64,000 bases of DNA from Protula sp. h YS-2021 (GCA_949752745.1 OX457025.1:47481601-47545600), one strand, 5' to 3'. Positions 12,560-25,350 are shown, counted from the first letter of the stretch. The notes: generated from the letters alone by a model not told the origin. Translations and numbers: made by a program.

Positions 12560-12780
12560 CAGATCTTTTCCTTAAGCCATGGCATTTGTTCACAGCTTTG
12601 GCTGATAAGCTGCTGAGCAAATCTGGGACGCCAGAGCTCGCCGATACCTTGACAGAAAAACACTCTGCTGTTTTGAGAGAAAAACTTCGTGGATTCTACT
12701 CGTACTTACTGCAGTATCCTTCGCTGATGGAGCGACGACTTTACGCAGGGTCACGGAAACCAGACATACACCATAACAGG
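12560..12780 (+). CDS. probable internal exon (candidate pro-region exon of the neurotrophin-like gene)
   Basis: The acceptor is 'gcgtttttttaatcag' ending at 12559 and the donor is a consensus AGG|GTAAGT at 12780/12781. After two leading bases the frame is open for 73 codons (DLFLKPWHLFTALADKLL... ending HHNR). It contains a helical, charged middle and GFYSYLLQYPSLMERRLY. The start phase accepts the one leftover base of exon 8296-8385. The end is phase 0, the phase in which exon 29221-29372 begins; joining those two would put adjacent arginines at the junction. No domain recognised. Another exon could lie between, so the connection is inferred. Confidence 0.6.
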
Positions 12781-13379
12781 GTAAGTGCTGAACGACTGTA
12801 CCCCCCCCCCCCCCCCTCCTCCACTTGTTACATGTCGCTTGAAAGGGTAAAGTCCCTTGAGGTCGAAAGACCCTTGTGTTTGACAAGCCAATATAAAATC
12901 CTTCAAAAGGGATTCCAAAAAATTAATTTCATGATCATAATTTATTAAACCCTAAGAGTGGAATGGAAAGGACTTGGGTAACTGGGCAACAGCTATCAAG
13001 GCTGAAATAATAACGCTGAATAATAGACGGAAATTTCCTCCCTCCCGGAAACTTTCTATATCATTCTAACGGTGGATTATTTTCAACAAGAAAGGAAAAA
13101 GGTTTAAACTAAGGGGCAAAAATTGCCGGTAAACAGGCCGACCACACTTATAACCTCACACGCTACAGATTGCTCTACCACCACTTGTATAATCCCAGGG
13201 AATCAAGCCTAAGTTTGAAAACATCGTAAGCGTACTACTTCCTGTTTGGCGCTACTTCCACTTGATCGAAGACAATGATGAAACGTATCCGGGAATCGTG
13301 ATACTGGTGCAAATTTAAGAAAAAGCCCAGCTGAGTGTTATAATGTTTTCTAGACTCATCGACCCACTTCTGCTGTGGA
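12781..13379. other. non-coding interval
   Basis: A run of C lies at 12800-12816, just after the splice donor. Nothing else recognised. Confidence 0.4.
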
Positions 13380-13712
13380 CTCTTCGCATCATCTCCCTTT
13401 GGACTCTTCGCCCCACCTTTAGGGACCCTTCGCCCCACCTGTATGAATTCTTCGCCCCATCACCCAGCTGTATGAACTCTTCGCCCCATCGCCCACCTGC
13501 ATGAATTCTTCGCCCCATCACCCACCTGTATGAACTCTTCGTCCCATCACCCAGCTGTATGAACTCTTCGCCCCATCACCCACCTGCATGAACTCTTCGC
13601 CCATCACCCACCTGTATGAATTCTTCGCCCCACCTGAATGAAATCTTCGCCCCATCACCTACCTGTATGAATTCTTCGTCCCATCACCCACCTGTATGAA
13701 TTCTTCACCCCA
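13380..13712. repeat. minisatellite, ~28-bp unit
   Basis: About eleven imperfect copies of a unit resembling 'ttcgccccatcacccacctg' plus 'tatgaa'. Copy length varies by loss of the 'catcaccc' part. Related single phrases ('ttggggcgaag') continue inverted at 13930. Frames through it are artefacts of the repeat. Confidence 0.9.
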
Positions 13713-14434
13713 CGATCCATACTAATAGCATTCTTCTCAGATCTTTTCTTATTAACATCACAAAGGACATAATTTCGCTGTGTTAAGCATATTTATGTAT
13801 CAACCATAAATTTCGCTGGATGCCTTTCTATAAAACAAAATAATAGGCAAAACGGAGTTAAATACTTGTTTCCCGACAGCCAGAGGCGTTGGGCGAACAG
13901 TCCAAAGCTTTGGTGCGAACCGTCGAGCGGTTTGGGGCGAAGAATCCAAGGTGGGGGGAATAGTCCAACAAATTAGTCTCGGAGAGCCGTGGAGAGAAGA
14001 CTTGAGTAATCCTTATAACTGATTCAAATGTTAGCGTGTCGAAATGTGAAAGATGCAATTACACCAGAATCCCGGAAATAAGACCAGCTGTGGGGCTGGG
14101 CCAAAGTGGTCGTATTTGCGGGGTGGTGTTATCTGCGGGGTTAGAAGCAAGTGCCCTATATTGGGACATTTTTTAATCATAATAAATTCTTGAATGTTGG
14201 CGAATAAGAAATAACAACATACATTGATTACATAACATACATTGAGCAATTGGAATATCATCTCCATTTAGCCAAGATTCTGTAATACATAAGATATCAA
14301 TATTGTTTTCAATGATAAAATCTCTTAAATATAATACATTGTTGCGAATGGACCTGGTATTAATGGAACTAATCGTACAGGCATGACCAGAAAATTGTCC
14401 GCAGTGGCCTTTAATGCAAAGTCAATTTGTGAAT
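13713..14434. other. non-coding interval
   Basis: No bounded element or gene recognised. Confidence 0.4.
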
Positions 14435-15735
14435 TTAAGGGTCATAAAAAGAAACTATTGGGGCGTGCTTAGGGTACTTAGGGTATGTAAGTGGCTCGAA
14501 ATTGACTGTGTTGTCAAATGTCTGAAGCCCAGAGCCTTCCCGAAATTCTAGTCCTTTGCCTGAAACTCTGCCTCCTTCAACCTGATAGCATCCAAAATGC
14601 CCGCTGCTGTATCCAGTGCCATCAATTCTGGGCGCTGCTCCCGCGGCATTTGAGAATCTCTGGATCACTTCTGCGACATCGTGAAACAGGATATCCAGAG
14701 GGTCGACAGTTGTGGCTGACCCCACTTCCTCACTTCCCTTGCTGGGGGGCCCTTCATCTGAGAAGCGCCTCCTTTTCCGTGCACCTCTCCATGGGGACAC
14801 ATCGCGTTTCCGCTGTGATCTTAGCAAGTCGCCAGATTACGAGTGCTTGAATGTAGGGCTCGCTCTGCACTCGGTCGTTCCCTGTGTTCCTTTTCACTGT
14901 CGGAGAGTGTGGGTGTGCGACCTCGGCTGGGCACCCAATTTCGTCTCCTCCGTCGGCGGGGAGGTGAGGAACCTGGGGACTCAGAATCGCTAGAGAATGA
15001 GGCGTCTGCGGCTTCTACCTCTAAACCCTGGGGGTTCGCGCTCCGTACTGCTATACTTCTCATCCTCCATCTGGATCATGAGTGTGGCTAGAGGTGATAG
15101 TTCCCCTTTCGTGCTGGTCGGCTTAGGCGAAGAGGTAGCCCTCTGTGGTTCTGTTGTCTGTAGTGTAGGTGTGGGTGTGAGCTCCCTCGCCTGCTCCGGT
15201 CTTGTAATTGTCGCGCTCGGTGCATGCGCCTGCAGCCCCACGAGTTGTTGTGAGATCACGGTTGCCTGCTGCTGTAGTGCGTTGCAGAGGATCTCTTCAA
15301 GATTTATCTGTATCGGGAGAGCCGGCTTCTCTGCTGGTGGCTTGTATCAATGTATGCTGGGCGTGTCAACAGCGTTCGTGGTCGCGTGACCCCACGTTCC
15401 CTACGTGTACGCGCTGTTGGCGGCCCTAACAGTGGATTCCTCAAATGATTATCGGTTTTTGCTCTAGTTCTTGCAACGACACACGGATGGTCCTTTCCGT
15501 TTTCGGGCGGCGTCTCTTGGGCGACCTCTCCGTGCGCGAGTCCGGTCCCGACAACACCTTTTCATCCCACAGTGGGGTGCCGGGATCATTGTCTGATGGC
15601 TCATGAGTTGGGGTATCCTCCGAGGACATTGTCCTCGACCACAGCTCTTTCATTTGTATATTAGTAGTTGGCGTCGACACTGGCTGATCAAGCTCCGCCA
15701 CACTTAGGGGAGATCCTGGCAGACTGCACATGTTA
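14435..15735 (-). pseudogene. degenerate retroelement-like coding region
   Basis: This GC-richer block stands out from its AT-rich flanks. On the minus strand several frames hand over to each other: 15731-15441, 15259-14990, 15063-14821 and 14827-14435. They read charged, proline/serine-rich sequence with basic patches (SPKRRRPKTER, PPRRRRRRNW, RGARKRRRF) and end with a hydrophobic-aromatic tail (NFEPLTYPKYPKHAP). The handovers suggest frameshifts in one ~430-codon gene. The composition resembles the first ORF (gag-like) of retroelements, possibly DIRS-type, but I see no diagnostic motif, so this is a guess. It could also be a decayed cellular gene. Confidence 0.35.
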
Positions 15736-15896
15736 TCTCACCGTCGCAGTCTTGTTCCCCGAAGCGAGTAGCACAATCCCTGCTATAGTCGTGGGGATCG
15801 TCATTAAGACCTGCGTGTCCAGGTCGTGTCTTCTTTACCATGCATGTTCATGACTGCAAGCAAACACAGGAAATGTTATTTAATGGCAGTATTTTT

Positions 15897-15968
15897 GCCT
15901 CGAGTGAGGATCGAACTCACGATCTTGAGAATGTGAGACTCACGCGCTGCCTACTGAGCCATCGAGGC
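15897..15968 (-). tRNA. tRNA-like sequence, elongator-Met type backbone, apparent CAC anticodon
   Basis: On the minus strand the 72 nt fold as a tRNA: a perfect 7-bp acceptor (GCCTCGA/TCGAGGC), a perfect T arm (GTGAG TTCGATC CTCAC) and a D arm with one mismatch (GCTC/GCGC). The anticodon stem-loop is TGAGT CTCACAT TCTCA. The body resembles animal elongator tRNA-Met, but the loop reads CAC instead of CAT. The anticodon stem carries a paired exchange that keeps base pairing. No intron; a 3' A follows. It may be a diverged gene, a pseudogene or a SINE head. Confidence 0.6.
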
Positions 15969-17049
15969 ACGCTTCTTTCTTCAATGCATATTATCGATGG
16001 ACGTGTAGCATCACACAGTGCTTCAGTGTGTGATTTTACGGTACTACTCCTGTAGCGGGAAAATTACTGAGACGTTTCGCACGCCTCCAAAACATTTCTC
16101 ATAGGTGGCCAGCAGCTTCCTACACTCTCATGACCAGGAGTCAGGAAGGCAACGTTGTTAGCAGACCAGCTGTGTCTCTGTCAACTTGCCGCATTGTGAG
16201 TGCCTTCCCGCCAAAGTTAAAAACTGCTTATTTCTCCGTGTGACGTGGTCAAAACCCAAAGTTGCAGGTATCTGAAAGAACTATCGAGAGCCCTTTAACA
16301 TTGATGAAGCTGGAGATCTGGCAAATGCCCTGGTTTCCCGTAAAATTGACAATCCTGGTTTGCTCAAGTGCTGAGGGCACCGCCGTGTTACTCACAACCA
16401 AAAAACAGCCAAAATTTGCCGTGGAGGGGTCCGAACATCCCGTAGAGTAACAAAGCCTATGGTTTGACTGAAAATGCGCCAGAAAGCGGTACGCTAGCGG
16501 CACAAATAACTAGGCTACCTATCACAAAGTATTAACACCGCAGTTGGCAAATCAAACTGTTGCTGCGCCGCTACCACTGGATGTAATTCTCCCACACTTC
16601 ATCCAATTGATCTTCAGGATTTGCAGCAACGGTCATTTCTTCATCGAACCTTTGGAAGGGCCCTCAAAAATAAAAAAAATTTACATATGCTACAAAATGT
16701 GTTTCTTCACAGGAGTAAGGATGAAAAGTGAACATCGAATCCCAGTACGAGTAAACATGGGGTTACCCATGAAATTCAAAGTGAAAAAATCAGACGAATT
16801 GTCGCACTATACAGTTCAGACCAGTCATCCTAGGCGTACTGTTGAAAGGCATATTGTCAGGATACCCTCTATAATTATTATTTTTTGTGCAAATTTGGAG
16901 TAACCTTGGACAGAGATTGTTAAAATGTATGAGAAATCTTTTCCATAGACCAAGAATCGAAAAGTTCAGTCTTACTGTTTATAAACAACTTTATAAAAAT
17001 TTTGATTTCGATTAAACTAAAACTGCGAAGTAACTAGAGGAGTAAATTA
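15969..17049. other. non-coding interval with one weak exon-like stretch
   Basis: At 16713-16835 an acceptor-like 'tttcttcacag' is followed by an open stretch (VRMKSEHRIPVRVNMGLPM) and a possible donor. Its start phase does not fit the exon ending at 12780, so I do not call it as an exon. Confidence 0.3.
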
Positions 17050-19300
17050 TAACTGTGGAAGAAGCTTCGTTACATCTGTTACACTTACTTACATGTGTTA
17101 CACTGACTAATGTGTCATGTCATTCTCAAACTCGATATTAAAAAAAGTTTGAAGATCTCAAACAAAATAAATTAATAAAGACAGATGACCGCTTAGAAAT
17201 CATGCTTGCTAAGCACAAGAAAGAAGAGCTCGCTGTCGTTGATGTGGTTGTGCGGTGTTTTCAACCAACACATACAAGACGATTTCTCTGTTCCATTCAA
17301 ATTGAATGTCCAAGCAGGTGAGCAGTGAATTGGCCCGTGCCACCTAGCATGGGCATTCGGTTCCACTGGTCAGAGAATCTGCAACACTTAAAGAACACGT
17401 TGGAATACGCGCTGTTAGTTTATTGGAAATGGGAAAAGCGTTTGCAAGTCTAGGTGTGGTGGTATCACTCCTTTCCTGATGAATGTCGAGTCAGTGTGAA
17501 GGTAATCTCCAGCTAAGACTGCTGGTTCAGTCGCTTTGAAATTGTAACAAGGGACACCGGAAAGGTTTTTGGCAACGCCATTTATTTATTTATTATGTGG
17601 GATTCAGCTGAAAAGGTGCGATGTAGTATTTTGTTGTTTATTAAACTAATACTTACCTGCTTTATCACTGCAAAGAGGTTTATTAGAGGCTCTGATTTAG
17701 TACGTTGAAAACTGTTGTAGTCGTAGATGCCGAGTTTACGCCACGGCGAGACATTAACCCTTGTTTGCCCTGAAACGTGTGCCTCGGATTTTCCACTGGA
17801 TTTACGACAGCAACAGGCAGCAAATGATCACACACATCATCTAGTTAGAAGTCATTTCAGTTCCATTGAACATGCCTTGGTAACTGGCCTTGGTGTTAGT
17901 GGTTCGCTTGGTGCATTCTCCGGAAATTCTTGATCTTTACCCTACCAACCACCTTTCTCGCTCCGTCCAATTGGTTCGATCAAGGATATCCCCTCAATAA
18001 ATCATGTAAATTGTCAGGAAATGGGCAGTCTTTCCATTTATTGTGTGCAATTAGCTGAGTCAAGACAATAAGTGTAGACTTGATTGTTGATATCATTTAC
18101 ACTTAACTGGAATAATCTTCAATTTGTACGCGAAGACCCTGTGCATGCATTCAATTTCGGCATTCAAGCCACGTTCACTCTGCAAATGTTGCAGGAGAAG
18201 CAAGGGTATATCACTCTGTGACGAGACACGCATATAAAGCCAAAGAGTTTTCTGAAACTGTTGCTGAGTTAGGCTTACCTACACCGAGCGATCCCTATTG
18301 GATAAGGCCTGGAAAACCCTGCAAAGTTGACAAAATCCAGGTAACACACCAAGCTTCCTTTCTCCACCCGTCTCCATCCCGATGGCGACTCCACAGATGC
18401 TGACATCACCTACTCATCCGGTGCTGGATCATCACCCCAAGCATGAAGCGGTAGTGGTGAAGGAGGAGCAGCCCATCTGGCCAGGTGTCTGTACATCACC
18501 AAGCCTTTGAAGAGGAGCTCACGCACACGTAGACCTCGCCCCTCGCTGCCGTACCTCTCAACAAGGAAAAATCGATCTACAATTCTTCAGTACATGGAGA
18601 TTCATTCTGACTACGACCATTCTCAAGGGGAGGTTAAACGACTTCTAAAATAATATTTCAAGCCAGACAGAATCGGATCCAGATTCCGGTGCATCTTGGC
18701 AGACCTAGCATCTAGGTCAGGACAAGCCATCCAGACGGAGTAGTGTTTTGCCCCGTAATCCTTCCAATGGGTAATCAAGCAGTCCCCACGATTCAAATCC
18801 TGGAGCTCAAACTCTATAAGCTGATAGTCCCTTGGTCTTCCCTCCTAAGAGCGTTGCAGCTGGTAAAAATCCGGCGACACTGGAGAATTATTTCCCAGTC
18901 TCACTAGACAAACTCCCCCTCCCTGCACTAGCTACATTTAGTGCCACAACCCATCCTTCCCAAAGAAATAAGATTTTTCAAGAGGTTCGTCAATAAATGC
19001 TGCAAAGTCACAAGCAGTCCACTCCTTAAGTCACAGAAGAAAACCTAAAATTAAGGTCAATTCGGGGCTGTATGGCTGCTATTGGTATTCGTCTCAAAGC
19101 CACATCAGGCTATGGCCGAGCGGAGGACCAAGCCTTAACCCGACTGTTCAGATATTTCAAGCTAAATATCCAGTCGAACAAAACTCAGTGGGATTTCCCT
19201 CTGGCACTGAAGCATTTGCTGAGTGCAGTGATGTTAGGAGATAGCAAAATATCTCCCGAAAATGCCACGTTAAGGTTTACCTTTTATTGACGTTAGCATC
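17050..19300 (+). pseudogene. coding debris, possibly retroelement-derived
   Basis: Short coding-like stretches follow each other on the + strand: 17180-17320 (KKEELAVVDVVVRCF), 17727-17933 (SDFPLDLRQQQAANDHTHH), 18195-18340 (ELGLPTPSDPYWIRPGKPC) and 19072-19290. The 18195-18340 piece has exon-like borders ('ttgcag|ga' and 'ccag|gtaaca') and ends in phase 0, so a host exon cannot be excluded. The last piece (ATSGYGRAEDQALTRLFRYF, then WDFPLALKHLLSA and a final SPENATLRFTF) resembles the C-terminal part of a retrotransposon integrase core, where the T-x-x-Y, ERxxxTL and WD signatures occur, but the usual residues are eroded. Identity is uncertain. Confidence 0.3.
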
Positions 19301-19633
19301 GGGCATACAGAGTCGACATTCAGAAGGAACACGGTGAGTGGAAGACAATCTTTCTGACATCAAAGCATGCATCGTGAGTTAGACGCACATCACCACCCAA
19401 GAGATGGATACAATCGCATTGTTCTCCCAGGATTTTGTATCAGGCGTGTGGTTCGTTTCTATTTACATTTGCGAGTAAGGATCCTCTCTATATCAAGACT
19501 GTTCGTTAATAAAGCATTATATAGTAATTAACTGTCACACACCAGTTTTGGGTTCAAAGCACTCAAGGTTTGGGTTCTCGTCCTCTGGAAAAGAGTTGGA
19601 AGATGTGTAGGTGTGAAGCCCACGCGAGAAGTC

Positions 19634-21909
19634 CGCACAAAAGCAAACGAAAGCATACTAAATCTTATACGATCGCACATACAATGAGTACGCTTTGGTA
19701 TGCATTAGTATGTTTTGTACGCTTTTCTTTCAATTTGTACGAGTTCGTGACTGTGGTGATTTTTGCGGCTTTTCCAAAAACATGCTTTTATATGCTTTAG
19801 TATGCTTTTATCTGCTTTGTACGAGTAAGTACGATTTTGTCTCACTGAACCAAGTGCAAGTCTGCAGTTACCATTTCAGTAAAGAATGAACCAATTAGGT
19901 CTTATCAACAAAATTCAAACTTCACAACTTATCAAGCCGCCGTTGTGACAACAAGTAAAAATCCATAAAAGTGATTAAATAAAAAATGGATAAGAATAAA
20001 ATGGGTTTGCTTGCACGAACTAGGATCGAAGTATTTACGTTACGCCATGGATGACCCCTGCACCAAAATATCATACAAAAAGTGAGATTTTAAGAAGAAA
20101 ATTTACATGTATACAGTCGTTCATGTTTGAAATCATGGAAGACGTTTTATTGTTTAGTATGATTGTATATGCTTTCATATGTTTAAATGTGCTTTCAATA
20201 TCAATTTGAGCGCTACGCGCTCCCCCAATAATTTATATTTTTTGAATTTCAAGTCAAGACCAAAATTATGAGTGAAATTAATGATGACCCGTAATGTTCC
20301 CGTTATGGCCATAAAAATAACTCAAAATTTAACACCAGAAATTCAGATCAAGGTGATGTTATGACATATTTCAGCCGTCCTTTAGAAAAAAAGCGGGTCT
20401 TGATGGGATTCGAACCGTTAATCTTATGATTTAAGTGAACTGCCTTACCACTAGGCCACGACGACTTCATGCTTCCTCTTTTTGTAATTATTACTAACAA
20501 ACTTAAAAAACGAGAGCCGTTTAGTCCGATTGGTCTGTAATAGATTCTGTGAGATGATTTTTAACTTTTGAATTCTTACTGAAATGCAATTCATTTGATT
20601 TTTAGAGGAAGGAGAGGGGGTTCGCATGAATTCTCAAAATTTTTACTTCCAATAACACCCCGGCGATTTGAAGCAATACAACCACAACATCATAATTATG
20701 ATAATAATAAAGATAATGTGTTCGGTTGTTATTAACATTGATTATGTTGAAAACTGTTATCTGGTGATATTCATTATTCGCAATCATATCTCACTGCACT
20801 CATGATTTTATTTATTTTTTGCTAAGTACCTTTAATTCATAAATAATGGGTATATATAATAGGTAAAAATAGAAATACAAACCGGATTGTGGGTTTAAAA
20901 TTATGGGCTGATAATTTTGATCGGAAAACTTGAAATTTTGACCCGGATTAGTGGTCTAATTTACGTATCTGGATCTAAATAAGCCATAAATTTTACTTTG
21001 CGGCCATAGGATGGGTAATGTATGGATGGAATATTGGTTATTTCTTCGTACTTCGTAACTCCACAATCAAGGTAGGGTGCTGCTAACTCGGTTGGATAGG
21101 GTTCCACGTGACCTGACCAGCAACGTTCCAGGAGCTGCTGGAAAGAGTGATTTGAATTCTATCGCGCGAAACGTCCATAAGAAAGTATAAGATTTTGCAT
21201 GTTTTTTTAAAGAAATTTTCGTATAAAATCGTATACAATTTTACGATCTTGTACGAAATTTGTATGCAGGTAAATTGCATTCTATTGCATACTATTGCAG
21301 GCTGCGGCGTTTGCTTTTGCATGGTTTAGTTTGTTTATGCACTTATGTGCGTGTCTGTCTGCTCAAAATGACATTGAAAGCAAACTTAAACATATAAAAC
21401 ATATCAAATATGAACGACTGTATACAGGTGGAAATCTCAAATAAAAATGTAAAATTTTCTTTGATATTTCGGTACAGATGTCGTCTGTATCGTAATACTT
21501 TGATCCCAGTTCGTGCAAGCAAATCCGTTTTAATCTTCACCATTTATCATTTAATCAGTTTTTTTATTTTCACTTGTCACAACGGCGGCTTGATAAGTTG
21601 TGAAGCATTGAATTTTGTTGATGAGACCTAATTGGTTCATTCTTAATTACTATGGTAACTGCAGACTTGCACTTGGTTCAATGAGACAAAATCGTGTTAA
21701 TTCGTGCAAAAGCAGATAAAAGCATACTAAACCATATAAAAGTATGTTTCGAAAAGCCGCAAAAACCACTACAATCACCAACTCGTACAAATTCAAGGAA
21801 AAGCACACTAAAACATACTCATGCATACCAGAGCGAAGTAACTCCAACATTTGCAAACTAACGCATGTAAGATCGTATAAGATTTTGTATGCTTTAGTTT
21901 GCTTTTGCG
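19634..21909. mobile_element. 2.3-kb foldback element with ~500-bp inverted repeats
   Basis: The left arm (about 19634-20130) and right arm (about 21410-21909) are inverted copies. Shared landmarks include 'aagcaaac', 'cttatacgatc', 'ccaagtgcaagtctgcagtt', 'acttatcaagccgccgttgtgaca', 'cgtgcaagcaaa' and 'gtatacagtcgttca', each in opposite orientation. The ~1.27-kb centre holds a tRNA-like sequence and further copies of 'cgtataa'/'ttgcatg' phrases (21180-21350). No transposase frame was found. Target duplications are not visible, so the exact ends are approximate. Confidence 0.7.
20397..20465 (-). tRNA. degenerate tRNA-like sequence
   Basis: On the minus strand it has a perfect A-box-like 'TGGCCTAGTGGTAAGGC' and a B box 'GGTTCGAATCC'. 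The acceptor stem is only partly paired and the anticodon loop lacks a normal T33. It is probably a tRNA pseudogene or SINE head carried inside the foldback element. Confidence 0.5.
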
Positions 21910-22596
21910 AGTGAATGTAATGAGCGAAGTTTTGTAGACTGTTAGATAATGCACGTTGTTGCATTTGTAAACAAAAAGCGTCTTTCTGACTGATCGAGAG
22001 GTGTGTAGCAAATCTTTAGAATGTTTGCGAATCTTTAAAAATTCCAAAGCTCTTTCTAAACTTACTTCGAATTTCCCAATAATATAACAAATTAAAACAC
22101 AAAAACTGGTTTTCAAGCGCGAAGCGTTACAACGTATGAACGGCACAGAGAGTACTTTCTGACAATGCTCCTAAGAACTCAAGACCATGACGGAAGGCTC
22201 TGACGTAGTGCGCTTCCTAGGAGTTAAGTGCTGGATGAGTGACAACATAGCCCAAATTCGTTAATTTAAGCAAATGTGTGTATGTACCAAAGACTTCGCT
22301 TTGTGCAACATTTCAGCCTCTGGTGAACAAAACTGCACGTTACCCTCCTAACTATATCTCAATTGTATAATGTGCTTATCATCATCATTTTATGCGGTAC
22401 CTTGTACCTCGTCACTGGGCGCATTTTATAATTAACCTTTGAAATCTCTTAAGCAGTGGAATAAAATATAAAAAATGCAATCTTTAAAATAATTTTAGAT
22501 AGTTAGACAATTTTGATTTAAATCTTTATTGTACCTCTTTGATGTAGCTCATCTTGAAATAGCGTAATGTGTAATAATAATAATAATAATAATAAT

Positions 22597-22631
<35 letters not shown>

Positions 22632-23469
22632 AATTATACGTAACATCACACCTTCATGTATTCTGTATTTGCTTCTTGTAACTTATTTCCTTTTATTGCA
22701 CTTGGCTTTGTTTGTAAATCATTCATCGCTAAAACAACCATGTTTCTCACTGTTTGGCTCAATGTATTTACAAGTAAACCGAAATTCTTTGGGGTCCAGG
22801 AGCGACAATCGGAGGTCAGTTATGGCAATTAAGTTATCAAATGCGTATTATTACCTCTTTTTGGAGTTTAATTTTTTAGCGCGGGCGTTTTGTAACTTAT
22901 AACGAACATTAAGATTTCCTTTTATAATTGAATTAAATAACACTTTTGTGTGCTTCGGAGCTGGAAAGGAATGCTGTGAATCACACAGGATTTACCCAGA
23001 ATTTCAGCAGTACCAAGTAATTACAAACGCCTATTGAACAGCAGCTAAGCAAAAAGGCGGGGCAATTATTTAGCTTCTTCTGGACGAGAAATCTTTCAAA
23101 ATCACCCCCTTTAGTTTGCTGAAAATTTTAAAGAAAATACAAGAATGCTTCTTTGTTGCTTTTTGACATTTTTTGTTACATTTTTGGCTTTTTTATCTGT
23201 TGACCTTTGAAGTCAAGGTAAAAAATATTTGCGACTTCACTGAGACCTTATAATTGTCTGTAAGTTTACTAAATGTGAAGCTCCATTAACTCAAATGCTA
23301 GGGGGTTTCTGGAAAACATTTTGTAGAAAAATAACTTTGACCTCAAATTGAGCTTGACCTTGGTATCCTTGGTATCCTATACACGTGTGCCAAATTTCGT
23401 CTCAAATATTGTAGGACGAATAGAAGGAAAACAGGGGCAGGTTTACTACCAACATTTGTCTAACAGATG
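21910..23469. other. non-coding interval
   Basis: Contains an AAT microsatellite (22568-22628). Otherwise no gene or bounded element recognised. Confidence 0.4.
22568..22628. repeat. (AAT)n microsatellite
   Basis: About twenty consecutive aat triplets with one interruption. Confidence 0.95.
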
Positions 23470-25350
23470 CAACGTTTGATTCGTGATCATTTATCGGTTG
23501 AGCACAGCATTCAGCCAGTCGTCCAGGTATTGAAATTACATAAATTCCCTGACTTCATTAAACGCATCGCCTTGCTGAAGACCGAGATGCCGGTGCAAGA
23601 CCAAAGACCAAAGAGTAGCGCTTAGTATCAATGCCTGTGCTCCTCCACACGAAACGCATGTATTTGTGATGTAGTGGTTACATCTGGACATCGTGCACGT
23701 CTAATAAGTGTACGTGTTAGACGGGTGTGCTTTTTCAGCAAGCCAGATGGGTGGCCCTTTACTTTCTAAAATGGTAGGGGTACCCGCATCTTAGCCATCT
23801 CACAACCTTTGTTGGTGTCTCCAGTTCTTTCCAATTTTACCAAAGGTGTGGATTCTGCCTCCTAGGGGTAAGGAGCATGCATACAGTACATTATCCTTTA
23901 TAAAAGATAATGTTACACCAGAATGTTGACTTTTTTCTACAGCGAGCCAGTTTTCATGACAAGGGATTACAGGCTGTAGCTGTCTATCATCATCGGCAGG
24001 CTGATACGGCTAATGCGGTGTTTCAGGTTTTCAGGTTGATGGTAAGATAGAACTTCTCTGTTGCTTCAGCAAGCCTGCCTGCAATGATCCGTGTGTCTTC
24101 AATGCCGTAAACAGACAAGGCAAAGTCATCGTCAAAGAGCAGCCTTATTTCCTACCACTGCTGTTTTCCAACGGGGCTGAGAAATCACTGCTTTATTTGC
24201 TCTTCCCGTTGTGGGATCATGGAATGCACGTATGTTCATGATCATCTTATCTGGGCATCCTGCTTTGTGTAGGATCTACCATGATCCTTCCCTACTCATG
24301 TATCTAAGGCTTTTGTAAGTGTTCTGCTCTGTTATTCCTACGGTCGCCTCATAGCAAAAATCGTATCAGTTACGATGCGTTCGCTGTGAAAACCGCACCG
24401 CACTGAACGTCTATATAACCATTACTTATTCTGCTTTGAGTAGCCAATTCGGTATGACGCGTGCTAGCATTTTAAGAGGTATTGATGCTGGCGAAACGCT
24501 TCGGCGGTTATCACAGATGGAAGGCACCTTTTATGTCATGTGGAACTTCTTCCGGGCACAGTGGAACAATTTTGTCAGCTTGCCACCAATACCATATGCT
24601 TTTTGCTACCATATACCAGCCTCCATTCTTGTAGATCTCGAAAGGAATGCCATCAGGTCCAGGTGGTTTCCCTGAGAACAACTGCTAAATCGCTTTCAGT
24701 ACTTCATTAAATGTAGAAAATCCATGTTCAACAGTATGGGCGGCTGCGAGGTGCTTTTAATAATGTCTTTTTTGTCGATGAGTGACTTTGTACCGTCAGC
24801 GTTAAAGACTGACGATGTGCCAGTCGCTCGAGGTCCAAACAGCTTTCAGCCTAAGAATAATGCTTGTATGCAGCTTGCTGTAGCTCTTGAGCTTTTTCAT
24901 CCCATCACGTATGTTTCATGGCTTATAGACGCTTTTGAACTTAGGCTTTTATGTGACAATATTCACTTTTCCTCGATTGAGAGTCCTTGTCATTCACGTA
25001 CTGCAGAATTACGCGGTGCATGGCATCAGCATCTTACGGCGCATGTCTTCAGGGTTGTCATCAAACCAGTCTTGGTGATTCCGTTTGACGAAACCTAGTA
25101 CTTCGGTAGCTGCTTTGAACGTATTTACGCGGAATTCCCTCCATGCTCAACATCTCTGTCATCGTCTGAGGTTTCATTAGTTAATTATAAAATATTGTTT
25201 TTCAGCTCTTAAGCTTCGTCTGTGGAACCAATACCTGTTATGTTGAACTTTTATGATTGAGGTTGGCGCTATCTTTTTTGCTGTCGAACAGAAGAGAGCT
25301 TTAGTTTGCTTCCAAGAAGGCGATGATCAGGCCAATAACTGTAACCAGGG
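23470..25350 (-). pseudogene. degenerate non-LTR retrotransposon (LINE), reverse-transcriptase debris
   Basis: The clearest stretch is 24142-24023 on the minus strand. It reads LLFDDDFALSVYGIEDTR and then AEATEKFYLTINLKT before a stop. The first part matches the reverse-transcriptase catalytic motif (usually FADD; here FDDD), and the second matches the conserved segment after it (tekFgLtINlkKT). Flanking sequence on the same strand gives more broken frames. No intact ORF remains. The outer limits are approximate. It lies between candidate neurotrophin-like exons and in the opposite orientation. Confidence 0.55.

Noticed and set aside
13315..13521. Repetitive protein read from the 13.4-kb minisatellite
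   Set aside because: Unit lengths vary and shift the frame; no gene context.
16713..16835. Possible extra exon of the neurotrophin-like gene
   Set aside because: Its start phase does not fit the exon ending at 12780 and the donor is weak.
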